Shown here in pieces: positions 8,829 to 17,514 of a stretch of 64,000 nucleotides of DNA; position 1 is the stretch's first letter; each line of letters starts with the position of its first letter. The DNA comes from Photobacterium aphoticum (lineage in GTDB: Bacteria; Pseudomonadota; Gammaproteobacteria; Enterobacterales; Vibrionaceae): positions 62,001-126,000 of the forward strand of contig NZ_LDOV01000030.1 in NCBI RefSeq assembly GCF_001029435.1. Reading direction: 5' to 3'. Under the pieces are notes generated by a model that was given only the letters and a program-made list of their open reading frames with translations, was not told the origin of the DNA and made no database searches. Made by a program: the position numbers and the translations under genes.

Positions 8829-9340
8829 GGATTCAACGGTATACAATGAGCGGTGGTGATTTAGCACATTACCGCTCTCTCCTTCCACAAGCGTCTTTCA
8901 CATAGCCATCTCTATTTACCGAGTAAGTATCTGCTAATAATGACCCATCGACATTTCAAACAGGTCCGATTTGTCGATTGAGCCTCGTCTTCGAAAAAGA
9001 GAAAGTTCAAGGACTTTCTTCTCTTACGGTTTCATGCTTTTATATCTATTACGTAAACGGTTGAAAGTTTATCCCGACGGATGATATGGGTATCACCAGA
9101 CGGTAAAGTCAGGCTTTTGGCTTTCAAAGTGAAACTTTTTACGCTTTGATTTACGCTTTGATTTGCGATAAATTGATGAAATCGCAACCCTTTCCAATTT
9201 TTGCTTTACGTCCCCTTATAGATAGGGATTCCTATGAAAGAATGCGTAAGTTGGAATGTAGATAACGAAAGTGTGTGAAAGAGATCTCAAGTTTGGATTC
9301 TTCGTCTTGTGCCTTTTGTTTTTGATTGTAATCTTAACTC
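8829..9340. promoter_or_regulatory. long leader region upstream of agaR
   Basis: About 510 bases without a gene, much richer in A and T than its surroundings. It holds a weak hairpin after the symporter gene (GAGCGGT at about 8853 with ACCGCTC at about 8870), an inverted repeat AGAAAGT/ACTTTCT at 9000-9019, and a tandem duplication of the 12-mer TTACGCTTTGAT (9139-9150 and 9151-9162). It also has several GAAAG/CTTTC words of the type recognised by AgaR-like repressors. The island promoter should lie here, but I cannot fix its position. Confidence 0.45.
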
Positions 9341-9364
9341 GAAACCAAACGAAAGTTTGGTTTC
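9335..9364. promoter_or_regulatory. putative AgaR operator and 10-bp hairpin in agaR leader
   Basis: GAAACCAAAC and GTTTGGTTTC make a perfect 10-bp inverted repeat around GAAA (9341-9364), ending 4 bases before the agaR Shine-Dalgarno AGGAG. The minus strand from 9354 to 9335 reads TTTCGTTTGGTTTCGAGTTA, which shares 17 of 20 bases with the element at 19738-19757 before the sulfatase maturase. It also resembles the published Escherichia coli AgaR consensus as I remember it (TTTCRTTTYRTTT core). Best read as an autoregulatory operator. Confidence 0.6.
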
Positions 9365-9380
9365 ACCAGGAGACTAAATA

Positions 9381-10157
9381 ATGAAAAGTGCTGTCGAAAG
9401 GCGAATGGAAATCGTTAACGTGGTTAACCAAGATGGTAAAGCCCGTGTAGAGGACCTAGCTGCTAGATTTAATGTCTCCAGTGTCACTATCCGCAGTGAT
9501 CTGAGCTTTTTGGAAAAAAATGGCTATGTTGTTCGCTCTCATGGCGCCGCCATTCCAAACACTGGGGTTATTGCTGAACTTACGGTTCATGAAAAGCGTC
9601 GTCAAAATGCAGGTTTGAAGTCATTGTTAGGCCAAGCCGCCGCCGCGCTGATCGAAGATGGTGACACCGTCATTCTGGATTCGGGTACGACGACTCGCGA
9701 AATTGCAGCAAGTTTGGGCAATGTCGAAGATGTCGTGGTAATGACCAATGGTCTGGATGTGGCGATGGAGTTGTCATCAAAACCGGGTATTGAGGTATTG
9801 ATGACCGGTGGTGTACTTCGAAAGAATGCGCTGTCTTTTTCGGGTTCACAAGCTGAAAATGGCCTAAAAAATTACCGTTTTGATAAAGTCTTTTTAGGTG
9901 TGGACGGATTTGATCTTCGATCAGGGATCACGACACACAATGAGCAGGAAGCCAGTCTTAACCGCTTGATGTGTGAGATTTCTGAGCATGTTATTGCCAT
10001 TGCTGATTCCAGCAAATTTGGCAAACGCAGCTGTCATATGATCCGTGAATTCGGTCAGATTGACACCTTAGTCACAGACTCCGGCATTGCTGAGGAGTAT
10101 CTGCAAGGTTTGCGTGACATGAAAGTGAAAGTCATTGTGGTAGAAAAAGCAGACTAA
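9381..10157 (+). CDS. agaR: DeoR-family repressor of the amino-sugar pathway, AgaR-like
   Basis: A 258-residue DeoR-family regulator. Residues about 6-58 are the N-terminal helix-turn-helix with the DeoR signature (VEDLAARFNVSSVTIRSDLSFLEKNG...). Residues about 75-235 are the sugar-phosphate sensing DeoRC domain, with VILDSGTTTREIA and VFLGVDGFD as typical ligand-site segments. The start at 9381 has AGGAG 8 bases upstream. It heads the GalNAc gene cluster, and related AgaR proteins repress aga genes until an amino-sugar phosphate binds. Candidate operators at 9335, 18660, 19673, 19738 and 27726 suggest that it controls the scattered transcription units of the island. Related GalR/KdgR activities are unlikely given the family. 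Confidence 0.9.
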   Translation: MKSAVERRMEIVNVVNQDGKARVEDLAARFNVSSVTIRSDLSFLEKNGYVVRSHGAAIPNTGVIAELTVHEKRRQNAGLKSLLGQAAAALIEDGDTVILDSGTTTREIAASLGNVEDVVVMTNGLDVAMELSSKPGIEVLMTGGVLRKNALSFSGSQAENGLKNYRFDKVFLGVDGFDLRSGITTHNEQEASLNRLMCEISEHVIAIADSSKFGKRSCHMIREFGQIDTLVTDSGIAEEYLQGLRDMKVKVIVVEKAD

Positions 10158-10174
10158 ATCGCCTTCCTTTCTTT

Positions 10175-10222
10175 GTACTGACTCCATAGCCACAGCACAG
10201 ATGTGGATTGTGGAGTTAGTAC
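10175..10222 (+). promoter_or_regulatory. RBS-sequestering hairpin before agaZ
   Basis: GTACTGACTCCA (10175-10186) pairs with TGGAGTTAGTAC (10211-10222) with one G-U wobble, and an inner CCACA/TGTGG stem (10190-10194, 10202-10206) extends the fold. The second strand ends exactly one base before the agaZ ATG and contains its Shine-Dalgarno GGAG (10212-10215). No T-run follows, so it is not a terminator. It would hide the ribosome site unless opened. Confidence 0.6.
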
Positions 10223-11500
10223 ATGAACACCCTTCTTGATATCGTAAAGCGTCACAAAGCCGGTGGCAATAATGGCATCTATTCCGTTTGCTCCGCACAT
10301 CCTTTCGTGATTGAAGCTGCGATACGTCAAGCTAAGCAAGACAATTCTCCGTTGCTGATTGAAGCAACTTCTAACCAAGTGGATCAATACGGTGGCTACA
10401 CCGGTATGACCCCGGTTGATTTTCGTGATTTTGTACTCAACCTCGCTGAGCAATTAGCGTTTCCGACAGAGTGTTTGATTTTAGGTGGGGATCATCTTGG
10501 CCCAAACCGTTGGCAAGCGCTGCCTGCGGAAGAGGCCATGGCAAAATCAGACGCACTGATCGCCGCTTATGTTGCGGCTGGCTTTAAAAAAATTCACCTT
10601 GACTGCAGTATGTCATGTGCGGGCGATCCTGTACCACTACATGATGATATTGTGGCGGAACGTGCAGCGCGTTTAGCCCGTATTGCTGAGCAAACAGCGA
10701 TGGATATGTTTGGCCAGAGCGATGTGGTGTATGTGATTGGTACCGAAGTACCGGTTCCTGGTGGCGCCGCTGAGCAGCTGGAAGGGGTAGAGGTGACATC
10801 ACCAGAAGCTGCGCAACAAACCATTTTGTGTCACCAGGCCGCCTTTGAGAAAGCCGGTGTTGCCAATTGCTGGGATCGTGTCATTGGGTTGGTGGTACAG
10901 CCTGGGGTTGAATTTGACCATACTGGTGTGATTGATTACTGCCCAGAAAAAGCGCAAGCCCTGAGCCACGTTGTCGATGCTTATCCTCACATGGTGTTTG
11001 AAGCGCATTCAACGGATTACCAGCCGGATCATGCGTATAAAGCCCTTGTGCGCGATCATTTTTCTATTTTAAAAGTCGGTCCGGCATTAACTTTTGCGAT
11101 GCGTGAAGCATTATTCAATTTATGCGAAATTGAAGAAGCGATTATTCCGAAAGCCTACTGCTCAAATTTAAAAGAACATATTGAAGAAACGATGTGTGCA
11201 GAGCCTGATTTTTGGAAAAAATATTATCATGGCAATGAAGTTCAACAACGATTTGCTCGTTGTTATAGTTTCAGTGACCGCATCAGATACTATTGGCCAA
11301 ATTCAACTATTCAGCATGCACAAAATAAGTTGTTCGATAACTTATCAAAAGATGGTATGCCCCTGCCATTAATTAGTCGGTATTTACCTGAGCAATTCCA
11401 TGCATTACGCAATGGCGAAATTAATAATAACCCGAAAGATTTTGTGATTGATAAAGTTCAACAAGTTCTTCGTGTTTATTCATCAGCTTGTCAATTTTGA
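10223..11500 (+). CDS. agaZ: tagatose-1,6-bisphosphate aldolase subunit GatZ/KbaZ/AgaZ type
   Basis: A 425-residue member of the GatZ/KbaZ family, needed for full activity and stability of the class II tagatose-bisphosphate aldolase GatY/KbaY. Family features are the N-terminal [20 protein letters not shown] segment, [34 protein letters not shown] and IHLDCSMSC. Length matches the usual 420-430. The catalytic partner is not next door but encoded at 27782, 16 kb away in the same island. The start ATG 10223 directly follows a hairpin that covers its ribosome site. First structural gene of the operon running to 18594. Confidence 0.92.
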   Translation: MNTLLDIVKRHKAGGNNGIYSVCSAHPFVIEAAIRQAKQDNSPLLIEATSNQVDQYGGYTGMTPVDFRDFVLNLAEQLAFPTECLILGGDHLGPNRWQALPAEEAMAKSDALIAAYVAAGFKKIHLDCSMSCAGDPVPLHDDIVAERAARLARIAEQTAMDMFGQSDVVYVIGTEVPVPGGAAEQLEGVEVTSPEAAQQTILCHQAAFEKAGVANCWDRVIGLVVQPGVEFDHTGVIDYCPEKAQALSHVVDAYPHMVFEAHSTDYQPDHAYKALVRDHFSILKVGPALTFAMREALFNLCEIEEAIIPKAYCSNLKEHIEETMCAEPDFWKKYYHGNEVQQRFARCYSFSDRIRYYWPNSTIQHAQNKLFDNLSKDGMPLPLISRYLPEQFHALRNGEINNNPKDFVIDKVQQVLRVYSSACQF

Positions 11501-11518
11501 AAATTTAAAGAGAATAAA

Positions 11519-12676
11519 ATGGAATATTTAGATCTTGATGTCAAAGATCTAGAAAGCGCACGCGCTTTTTGGACCGCAAAAGAAATTCAACAGCAGCCAG
11601 AATGCTGGAGAAAAACCAGTGCTATCGTTAACGAATGCCGCCAGGCAAGTCAGGCATTTTTAGCACCGCTGTTAGCTAAAAAAGACTTACGTATTGTGAT
11701 GACAGGTGCGGGAACGTCAGCGTTTGCTGGTCGCGCTTTGGCGCCGGCATTAACGAAAGTACTGTCGCGACGTGTTGAGGCGGTAGCATCAACAGATATC
11801 GTTTCAAATCCGTATCAATACTTTGCTGAAGACATTCCTACTTTGGTGGTTTCATTTGCACGATCGGGTAACAGTCCAGAAAGTGTAGCAGCGGTTGACC
11901 TTGCTAATCAGGTTCTAAGTGATTGTTATCATTTGGTCGTGACGTGTAATGGTGAAGGTGAGCTTTACCGCCGTAGCTGTAATGACGCGAAGACTTTCGC
12001 CATTTTAATGCCAGAAGAAACGAATGATAAGTCGTTTGCGATGACATCTAGTTTTTCTTCGATGATGCTTGCGACTTTCGCTGTGCTTTGTGGTGAAAAC
12101 GATTACACGAAAGAAATTGAAAGTTTATGTAAGCATTCTGAGGCTTTGATCAAAGAAATAAATCACCCAATAAGTAAAATAGCTTCTAACAATGCAAAGC
12201 GAGTCGTTTACCTCGGTAGTGGCTGCTTGCAAGGTTTAGCTCAAGAAGCCGCATTAAAGCTTTTAGAGCTGACAGCGGGTAAGGTGGTTGCAATGTTTGA
12301 CTCCCCACTGGGTTTCAGACATGGTCCGAAATCAATCGTAGATGATGAAACATTAGTGTTTGTATTTATCTCTAGCCATCCATATACACGCCAATATGAC
12401 TTGGATTTATTAAGCGAACTTCGCCGAGATAAAATTGCCAACCAGGTTATTGCAGTAACCTCAATATTGGATGAAGTGGTAACAGATGGTGAATATATTA
12501 CGATTGAAGGAATGGAAGAAGCCAGTGACATTGAACTCCTGTTCCCATATATCATTATTGCTCAACTCTATGCGTTCCATTACTCATTAGCTCTGGGAAA
12601 TACACCGGATAACCCATGTCCAACAGGTGAAGTTAACCGTGTTGTGCAAGGTGTAACTATTCACGAGTTATTTTAA
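11519..12676 (+). CDS. agaS: galactosamine-6-phosphate deaminase/isomerase AgaS
   Basis: A 385-residue double-SIS-domain protein. SIS domain 1 (about 40-180) contains IVMTGAGTSAFAGRAL and VSFARSGNSPESVAA; SIS domain 2 (about 205-350) contains VVYLGSGCLQGLAQEAALKLLELT and FRHGPKS. AgaS converts galactosamine-6-phosphate to tagatose-6-phosphate and ammonia, the step after AgaA. The pattern resembles the isomerase half of GlmS but no glutaminase domain is present. The start 11519 is 18 bases after agaZ with AAAGAGA upstream. Length and order (agaZ-agaS-PTS) match the aga operons of enterobacteria. Confidence 0.92.
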   Translation: MEYLDLDVKDLESARAFWTAKEIQQQPECWRKTSAIVNECRQASQAFLAPLLAKKDLRIVMTGAGTSAFAGRALAPALTKVLSRRVEAVASTDIVSNPYQYFAEDIPTLVVSFARSGNSPESVAAVDLANQVLSDCYHLVVTCNGEGELYRRSCNDAKTFAILMPEETNDKSFAMTSSFSSMMLATFAVLCGENDYTKEIESLCKHSEALIKEINHPISKIASNNAKRVVYLGSGCLQGLAQEAALKLLELTAGKVVAMFDSPLGFRHGPKSIVDDETLVFVFISSHPYTRQYDLDLLSELRRDKIANQVIAVTSILDEVVTDGEYITIEGMEEASDIELLFPYIIIAQLYAFHYSLALGNTPDNPCPTGEVNRVVQGVTIHELF

Positions 12677-12704
12677 TAAAATTAGAAATAAGGATTAATT
12701 ACCA

Positions 12705-13205
12705 ATGACGGCACCTAACATTGTTTGGACTCGTATTGACGAACGTTTGCTACATGGTCAAATTCGCATTACCTGGGGTAAACATACCGAAGCTAATTTA
12801 ATTCTCGTAGCTAATGATGATGCCGCAGAAGGCCCTAGCGCCGCATTTATGCAGGCAGGCATGAAAGCATCAGCAGGTGGTGAGTACGCAGTCCGTTTCT
12901 TCTCGATTCAGAAGACGATTGATGTGATCCATAAAGCATCACCAAAACAGAGCATCTTCATCCTTTGTAACAACCCAACCGATGTCGCTCGATTGGTTGA
13001 AGGGGGCGTGCCAATTACACATTGTAACGTGGGTAACATGCACTTCCATGAAGGCAAACGTCAAATTGCAAAAACCGTATCGGTTGATGAAAAAGATATT
13101 GATGCTTTTGAACGCATGGTTGCTCGTGGCGTGACGTGTACGATTCAAAATACGCCTGACCAATCTCCGGTTAATGTACTTGAACTAGCAAAACAACCTG
13201 CCTAA
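12705..13205 (+). CDS. agaV: PTS mannose/sorbose-family IIB component, AgaV/AgaB type
   Basis: A 166-residue cytoplasmic IIB protein of the mannose PTS family. The phosphorylated histidine is in the N-terminal motif RIDERLLHGQIRITWG (His about 18). It receives phosphate from the IIA (14972) and passes it to the sugar entering through IIC/IID. Start 12705 is preceded by AAGGA. The first gene of the PTS set IIB-IIC-IID-IIA. In streptococcal glycosaminoglycan loci a PTS of this family takes up unsaturated disaccharides, so the substrate here may be GalNAc or a GalNAc-containing disaccharide; sequence reading cannot decide. Confidence 0.92.
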   Translation: MTAPNIVWTRIDERLLHGQIRITWGKHTEANLILVANDDAAEGPSAAFMQAGMKASAGGEYAVRFFSIQKTIDVIHKASPKQSIFILCNNPTDVARLVEGGVPITHCNVGNMHFHEGKRQIAKTVSVDEKDIDAFERMVARGVTCTIQNTPDQSPVNVLELAKQPA

Positions 13206-13254
13206 TGGCACCACAAACGTTTAATAAGCAGCGATTTACATAAGGAAATAAATC

Positions 13255-14025
13255 ATGTTTTTTGAAGCCGCGCTCGTCGCAGTATGGGCGTTCTTCTGTG
13301 GTATCGATAAGTACGATGTCGCGTTGAACATCCACCGCCCACTCATTACCGGTCCTGTTGTTGGCCTGATCATGGGTGATATGCAAATTGGTTTGATCGC
13401 AGGTGCTACGTTAGAACTTGCTTGGCTAGGTCTAGTGCCTAACGCAGGGGCTCAGCCGCCTGATGTAACACTGGGTACGATTGCAGCGGTTGCGTTTGCT
13501 GTCATGACGGGCCAGTCAGCAGAAGTTGCCATGGGTGTGGGTATGCCTATCGCGGTACTGATGCAAATGTTGGTGATTGGTTTCTTCGCAATGACGTCTT
13601 TCACCATGGGTAAAGCGGACCGTTTCGCGGAACAAGGTGACTCGGATGGTATTGACCGATTACTCATAACCACCATTTCAATGCGTGCATTGATGTATTC
13701 CATCGTCGCCTTCATCACGGTGTACTTTGGTGAACATGCAGCAACCTGGATTGATGAAAACGCACCGAAAGCACTACTTACTGGCCTAGGTATTGGTGCG
13801 AAGATGGTCCCTGCGATTGGTTTCGCAATGCTATTGAAAATCATGTGGTCAAAAGAAGTGGCGGGTGTGTTCTTCATTGGTTTCGTCATGACGACGTACC
13901 TGAAACTGCCAATCATGGCGGTCGCGGTTATCGGCGCATCGATTGCAGCACTGTACTACTTCTTCAGCGGTAACAATAACGGAACTAATAACAATCAAGT
14001 CGAGGAATTTGAAGATGGCATCTGA
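13255..14025 (+). CDS. agaW: PTS mannose/sorbose-family IIC component, AgaW/AgaC type
   Basis: A 256-residue polytopic membrane protein with the IIC-Man pattern: KYDVALNIHRPLITGPVVGLIMGDMQIGLIAGATLELAWLG near the N-terminus, then AGAQPPDVTLGTIAAVAFAVMTGQ. The aspartate and glutamine in PP[DN] and the ATLELxWLG segment are family hallmarks. The C-terminus is asparagine-rich (SGNNNGTNNN). Start at 13255 with AAGGAAA upstream. Overlaps the IID start by 11 bases, suggesting coupled translation of the two membrane subunits. Confidence 0.92.
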   Translation: MFFEAALVAVWAFFCGIDKYDVALNIHRPLITGPVVGLIMGDMQIGLIAGATLELAWLGLVPNAGAQPPDVTLGTIAAVAFAVMTGQSAEVAMGVGMPIAVLMQMLVIGFFAMTSFTMGKADRFAEQGDSDGIDRLLITTISMRALMYSIVAFITVYFGEHAATWIDENAPKALLTGLGIGAKMVPAIGFAMLLKIMWSKEVAGVFFIGFVMTTYLKLPIMAVAVIGASIAALYYFFSGNNNGTNNNQVEEFEDGI

Positions 14026-14908
14026 TATCACTGCAGGCACTCTGGCCAACGATAACGCAAAGGTTACGGAAAATCTGGTTGATGGTATCGATGCATATGA
14101 AGATACCACCCCACGTAAAGTGATTACTAAGCGTGACCTATGGATTTGTTCGCTACGCGGCCTATTCATGGAAGGTAACTTCAACTTCGAACGTATGCAG
14201 GCGGGTGGTTTTGCTTACTCTATCATCCCAGCACTGAAGAAGATCCACGGTAACAACAAGCGTGACTTTGCAAAATCGCTAAAGAACCATCTTCAGTTCT
14301 TTAACGCCAGTCCTAAGCTGTTCACTTTCCTACTGGGCACCGCAATTGCCATGGAAGAGAACAAAGAAAAGCCATCCACGGTTAACGTAATGAAAGTGGC
14401 GGGGATGGGACCAACCGGTGGTATCGGTGATGCGATTGACCACATGACGCTGATGCCTTTGACACTTGCTCTGGGTGCTTCCATTGCAATGGAAGGCTCC
14501 ATTGCCGGTCCGTTCGTCTTCTTTGTGCTGTACCAGGTTGTTCACTTCTTGGTGTACTTCGGCTTGATGTTCATGGGCTATAAAGCGGGTACCGCAGCCA
14601 TGGTGAGCATGAGTGATGCAACAGAGAAGCTGGCAAAAGCGGCCAACATTATGGGTATCTTTGTTATCGGTGCGCTGTCGGCCAGCTTTATTAAGGTGCA
14701 GACCACGGCCTCGGTCGAGCTGGGGGGCAAGGTGGTAGAACTCCAAAGTGCCTTGTTTGATAAGATCATGCCTAACATTCTGCCGCTGTGCTTAGTGTTC
14801 TTCATGTTCAAGCTGGTGAAAGGAACTGGATTCTGGGCTAAGCCACCAGTCCTAATCTTCTCGACACTGGCAGCCGGTGTGGTTGGTCACTTACTCGGCA
14901 TTCTTTAA
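14015..14908 (+). CDS. agaE: PTS mannose/sorbose-family IID component, AgaE/AgaD type
   Basis: A 297-residue IID subunit that forms the membrane channel with IIC. Family motifs are RGLFMEGNFNFERMQAGGFAYSIIPALKKI (about 55-85), FFNASPKLFTFLLGTAIAMEE and GMGPTGGIGDAIDHMTLMPL; the C-terminal half has three or four hydrophobic segments. The start at 14015 is chosen over a longer frame because GAGGA lies 9 bases upstream and the IID family usually begins shortly before the RxLFxE segment. Overlaps IIC by 11 bases. Confidence 0.92.
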   Translation: MASDITAGTLANDNAKVTENLVDGIDAYEDTTPRKVITKRDLWICSLRGLFMEGNFNFERMQAGGFAYSIIPALKKIHGNNKRDFAKSLKNHLQFFNASPKLFTFLLGTAIAMEENKEKPSTVNVMKVAGMGPTGGIGDAIDHMTLMPLTLALGASIAMEGSIAGPFVFFVLYQVVHFLVYFGLMFMGYKAGTAAMVSMSDATEKLAKAANIMGIFVIGALSASFIKVQTTASVELGGKVVELQSALFDKIMPNILPLCLVFFMFKLVKGTGFWAKPPVLIFSTLAAGVVGHLLGIL

Positions 14909-14928
14909 TCGTCACATTTCGTTTTAAA

Positions 14929-14954
14929 GGGGGGAGGGAACTCCCCCCTCTTTT
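14929..14954 (+). other. intra-operon GC hairpin between IID and IIA
   Basis: GGGGGGAG and CTCCCCCC form a perfect 8-bp stem around the tetraloop GGAA (14929-14948), followed by TCTTTTCTT. It looks like a weak terminator or a processing/stability element placed between IID and IIA. It could lower expression of the genes that follow it (agaF, agaA, kduI, GH105) relative to those before it. Confidence 0.6.
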
Positions 14955-14971
14955 CTTCAAGGATTATTCTC

Positions 14972-15415
14972 ATGATCGGTATTGTTGTTTCAGGCCATAT
15001 TAATTTCGCAACAGGTATGGGGTCTGCCGTTAAAGCAATTGCAGGTGAACAAGATCAGATGGCTTTCATTGATTTTGTGGAAACCATGTCAACAGAAGAG
15101 CTGGAAGTGGCGCTACGCGAAGCGGCAAAGCAAGTGGATGATGGCGAAGGCGTGTTGTTCCTGACAGATATTCCAGGTGGTTCGCCGTGTAACCGCGCCA
15201 TGTCGATTCTGATGGATACAGACAATGTTGAGCTGTTGGCTGGGGTGAATTTGCCAATGATTGCCAATGCGGCGTTTGAGCGTGAAGACAGTACATTACC
15301 TGAGTTGGTCGAGACATTGCTCGAGATTGGTCACTCTTGCCTACAAGATATGCGTAAAGAGCTGCAAGCGATGATGGCGCCTGAGCCAGAACTTGAATGC
15401 GAAGACGGACTATAA
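14972..15415 (+). CDS. agaF: PTS mannose-family IIA component, AgaF type
   Basis: A 147-residue cytoplasmic IIA domain protein of the mannose PTS family. The phospho-acceptor histidine is His8 or 9 in MIGIVVSGHINFATGM, and the family segment VLFLTDIPGGSPCNRA is present at about 67-82. It accepts phosphate from HPr. Follows the intra-operon hairpin and ends 2 bases before agaA, so those two are surely cotranscribed. Confidence 0.92.
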   Translation: MIGIVVSGHINFATGMGSAVKAIAGEQDQMAFIDFVETMSTEELEVALREAAKQVDDGEGVLFLTDIPGGSPCNRAMSILMDTDNVELLAGVNLPMIANAAFEREDSTLPELVETLLEIGHSCLQDMRKELQAMMAPEPELECEDGL

Positions 15416-15417
15416 CG

Positions 15418-16566
15418 ATGCGATATGCGTTGCTTGCTGAACAGGTATTTACCCCCACGGGGATTGTGACTGATACCGCCGTGGTGATTGAAAACGGCTT
15501 GATTGTGGATGTGACGTCAGACATTCCTTCTGAATGCGAAGTGATTCATTTAGACGGTCAATCAATCATGCCTGGTTTCATTGATATTCATATTCATGGC
15601 CGCAACGGCAGTGATGTGATGGATGCGACCGATGAGGCGTTGCAGTCCATTGCCAATGCTTTGCCACAAACCGGTGTGGTGGCATGGGTTGGTACGACGG
15701 TGACCGCACCCTGGGATGACATCATTCAAGCACTTGAATGCGTCAACCATTTTACTCAGCAACCGCAGGCGCAAGGGGCTGAGTTATTGGGCAGCTTTTT
15801 AGAAGGGCCGTATTTTACAGAGCAATATCGAGGCTCTCATCCGCCGGGATTGCTTAAAGCGCCAGAGTTGGCGGAATTAGAACAAATGAAAGCCGTAGCG
15901 GGTTCAAGCTTGTTACGTGCTGCATTAGCGCCGGAAGCCGAAGGGGCAATGGCTGCCATTGCATGGCAGACTGAAAACCAGATTAAAACCTCGGTGGCAC
16001 ATACCGATGCAACTTTTGAGCAGGTTACTGAGGCGTACCGATTAGGCGCTGATTGTGGCGTGCATTTATTTAACGGCATGCGTGGCTTGCATCACCGTGA
16101 GCCGGGCTGTTGTGGGGCAGTGTTGTACCACGACATGCTGGCTGAGCTGATTGCGGATGGGGTGCATGTGAACCCGGTGATGATGCAATTGGCTTACCGC
16201 ATGAAAGGCTATCAAGGGATTGCCTTGATCACGGATTGTATGCGCGCCGGCGGCTTGGCGGATGGTGAGTACAGACTTGGCGCACAGATGATCACGGTAA
16301 CGCAAGGTGAAGCGCGCAGTCCGTGTGGCTCCCTGGCCGGTAGTACCTGCAGTTTGGATCACGCCGTGCGCACGATGGTGAATACCGTCGGTGTCCCGGT
16401 GTGGGAAGCCGTGCAAATGGCCTCTTCTGTGCCAGCTCAATATCTTGGGCTCGAACAACGTCTAGGTGCGATTGCGCCAGGCCTTGAAGCGAGTCTGACC
16501 ATCATGGATAGCACCTTAGCGGTGACAGGCACGTTAATCAAAGGGCAGTGGGCCTATCGCCAATAA
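15418..16566 (+). CDS. agaA: N-acetylgalactosamine-6-phosphate deacetylase
   Basis: A 382-residue amidohydrolase of the NagA/AgaA family that removes acetate from GalNAc-6-phosphate. Metal and active-site motifs are GFIDIHIHGRNGSDVMD (about 52-68), LEGPYF, SVAHTDATFEQ, GVHLFNGMRG and ALITDCMRAGG, the last holding the catalytic aspartate. Start chosen at ATG 15418, 2 bases after the IIA stop; the longer frame overlapping IIA lacks support. Context (GalNAc PTS, AgaS) makes AgaA more likely than NagA. Confidence 0.9.
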   Translation: MRYALLAEQVFTPTGIVTDTAVVIENGLIVDVTSDIPSECEVIHLDGQSIMPGFIDIHIHGRNGSDVMDATDEALQSIANALPQTGVVAWVGTTVTAPWDDIIQALECVNHFTQQPQAQGAELLGSFLEGPYFTEQYRGSHPPGLLKAPELAELEQMKAVAGSSLLRAALAPEAEGAMAAIAWQTENQIKTSVAHTDATFEQVTEAYRLGADCGVHLFNGMRGLHHREPGCCGAVLYHDMLAELIADGVHVNPVMMQLAYRMKGYQGIALITDCMRAGGLADGEYRLGAQMITVTQGEARSPCGSLAGSTCSLDHAVRTMVNTVGVPVWEAVQMASSVPAQYLGLEQRLGAIAPGLEASLTIMDSTLAVTGTLIKGQWAYRQ

Positions 16567-16613
16567 ATGGCTGAGAACGTGTCGAACAACACAACAGATT
16601 TAAAAGGGATAAC

Positions 16614-17444
16614 ATGGAAATTCGTCAACCTATTCATAGCGCGCACGCTAAACAATTGGATACCGCTGGCTTACGTGAACAATTCTTGATTGAGGGAATG
16701 TTTCAAGTCGGTCAAATTAACCTAACGTATAGCCATATTGACCGCATTATTGTGGGTGGTGCTGTCCCAACGACAGAAGCTTTAACACTCGTGGGTGGTA
16801 AAGAGTTGGGTGTTGATTTCTTCCTTGAGCGTCGTGAGCTGGGTGTCATCAACATTGGTGCGCCTGGTCTGATCATTGTTGATGGCGAGACGTTTGAAAT
16901 CGGTACACGAGAAGCATTGTATGTGGGTAAAGGGGTGCAAGACGTTCGCTTTGAAAGTGTATCGGCAGAACAGCCTGCCCGTTTTTATGTCAACAGCGCA
17001 CCCGCACACATGACATATCCAACACGTAAAATCACCCAAGAAGAGGCATCGCCTGAAACCTTGGGCTCGCAAGAGAACTGTAACGTTCGTACCATCAATA
17101 AATATTTGCATCCATCGGTGCTACCAACCTGTCAGTTGTCGATGGGGTTGACAGAACTGGCGCCAGGCAGTCTGTGGAACACCATGCCTTGCCATACCCA
17201 TGAACGTCGTATGGAAGTGTATTTGTACTTCAATATGCAAGCGGACAATTTGGTGTTTCATTATATGGGTGAGCCACAGGAAACCCGCCATTTGGTTGTG
17301 CGTAATGAGCAAGCGGTAATTAGCCCGAGTTGGTCAATTCACTCAGGTGTCGGTACCGCTGCGTACACCTTCATTTGGAGTATGGTGGGGGAAAACCAAA
17401 CCTTCCACGATATGGATCATGTGGCTATGTCTGATTTGAAATAA
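16614..17444 (+). CDS. kduI: 4-deoxy-L-threo-5-hexosulose-uronate isomerase
   Basis: A 276-residue cupin-fold isomerase that converts 5-keto-4-deoxyuronate, formed from unsaturated uronic acids, to 3-deoxy-D-glycero-2,5-hexodiulosonate. The zinc-binding set is in [16 protein letters not shown] (two His and Glu) with the downstream [17 protein letters not shown] histidine. The full usual length of about 278 is present. AAAGGGATAAC precedes the ATG at 16614. It follows agaA by 47 bases in the same operon, joining uronate and amino-sugar catabolism. Confidence 0.95.
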   Translation: MEIRQPIHSAHAKQLDTAGLREQFLIEGMFQVGQINLTYSHIDRIIVGGAVPTTEALTLVGGKELGVDFFLERRELGVINIGAPGLIIVDGETFEIGTREALYVGKGVQDVRFESVSAEQPARFYVNSAPAHMTYPTRKITQEEASPETLGSQENCNVRTINKYLHPSVLPTCQLSMGLTELAPGSLWNTMPCHTHERRMEVYLYFNMQADNLVFHYMGEPQETRHLVVRNEQAVISPSWSIHSGVGTAAYTFIWSMVGENQTFHDMDHVAMSDLK

Positions 17445-17514
17445 GCCTTCTTCCGTTATTTTTCGGTGATGCAGAACACCCACTCCGCATCACTGTATCA
17501 AAGGAATAAACGTA

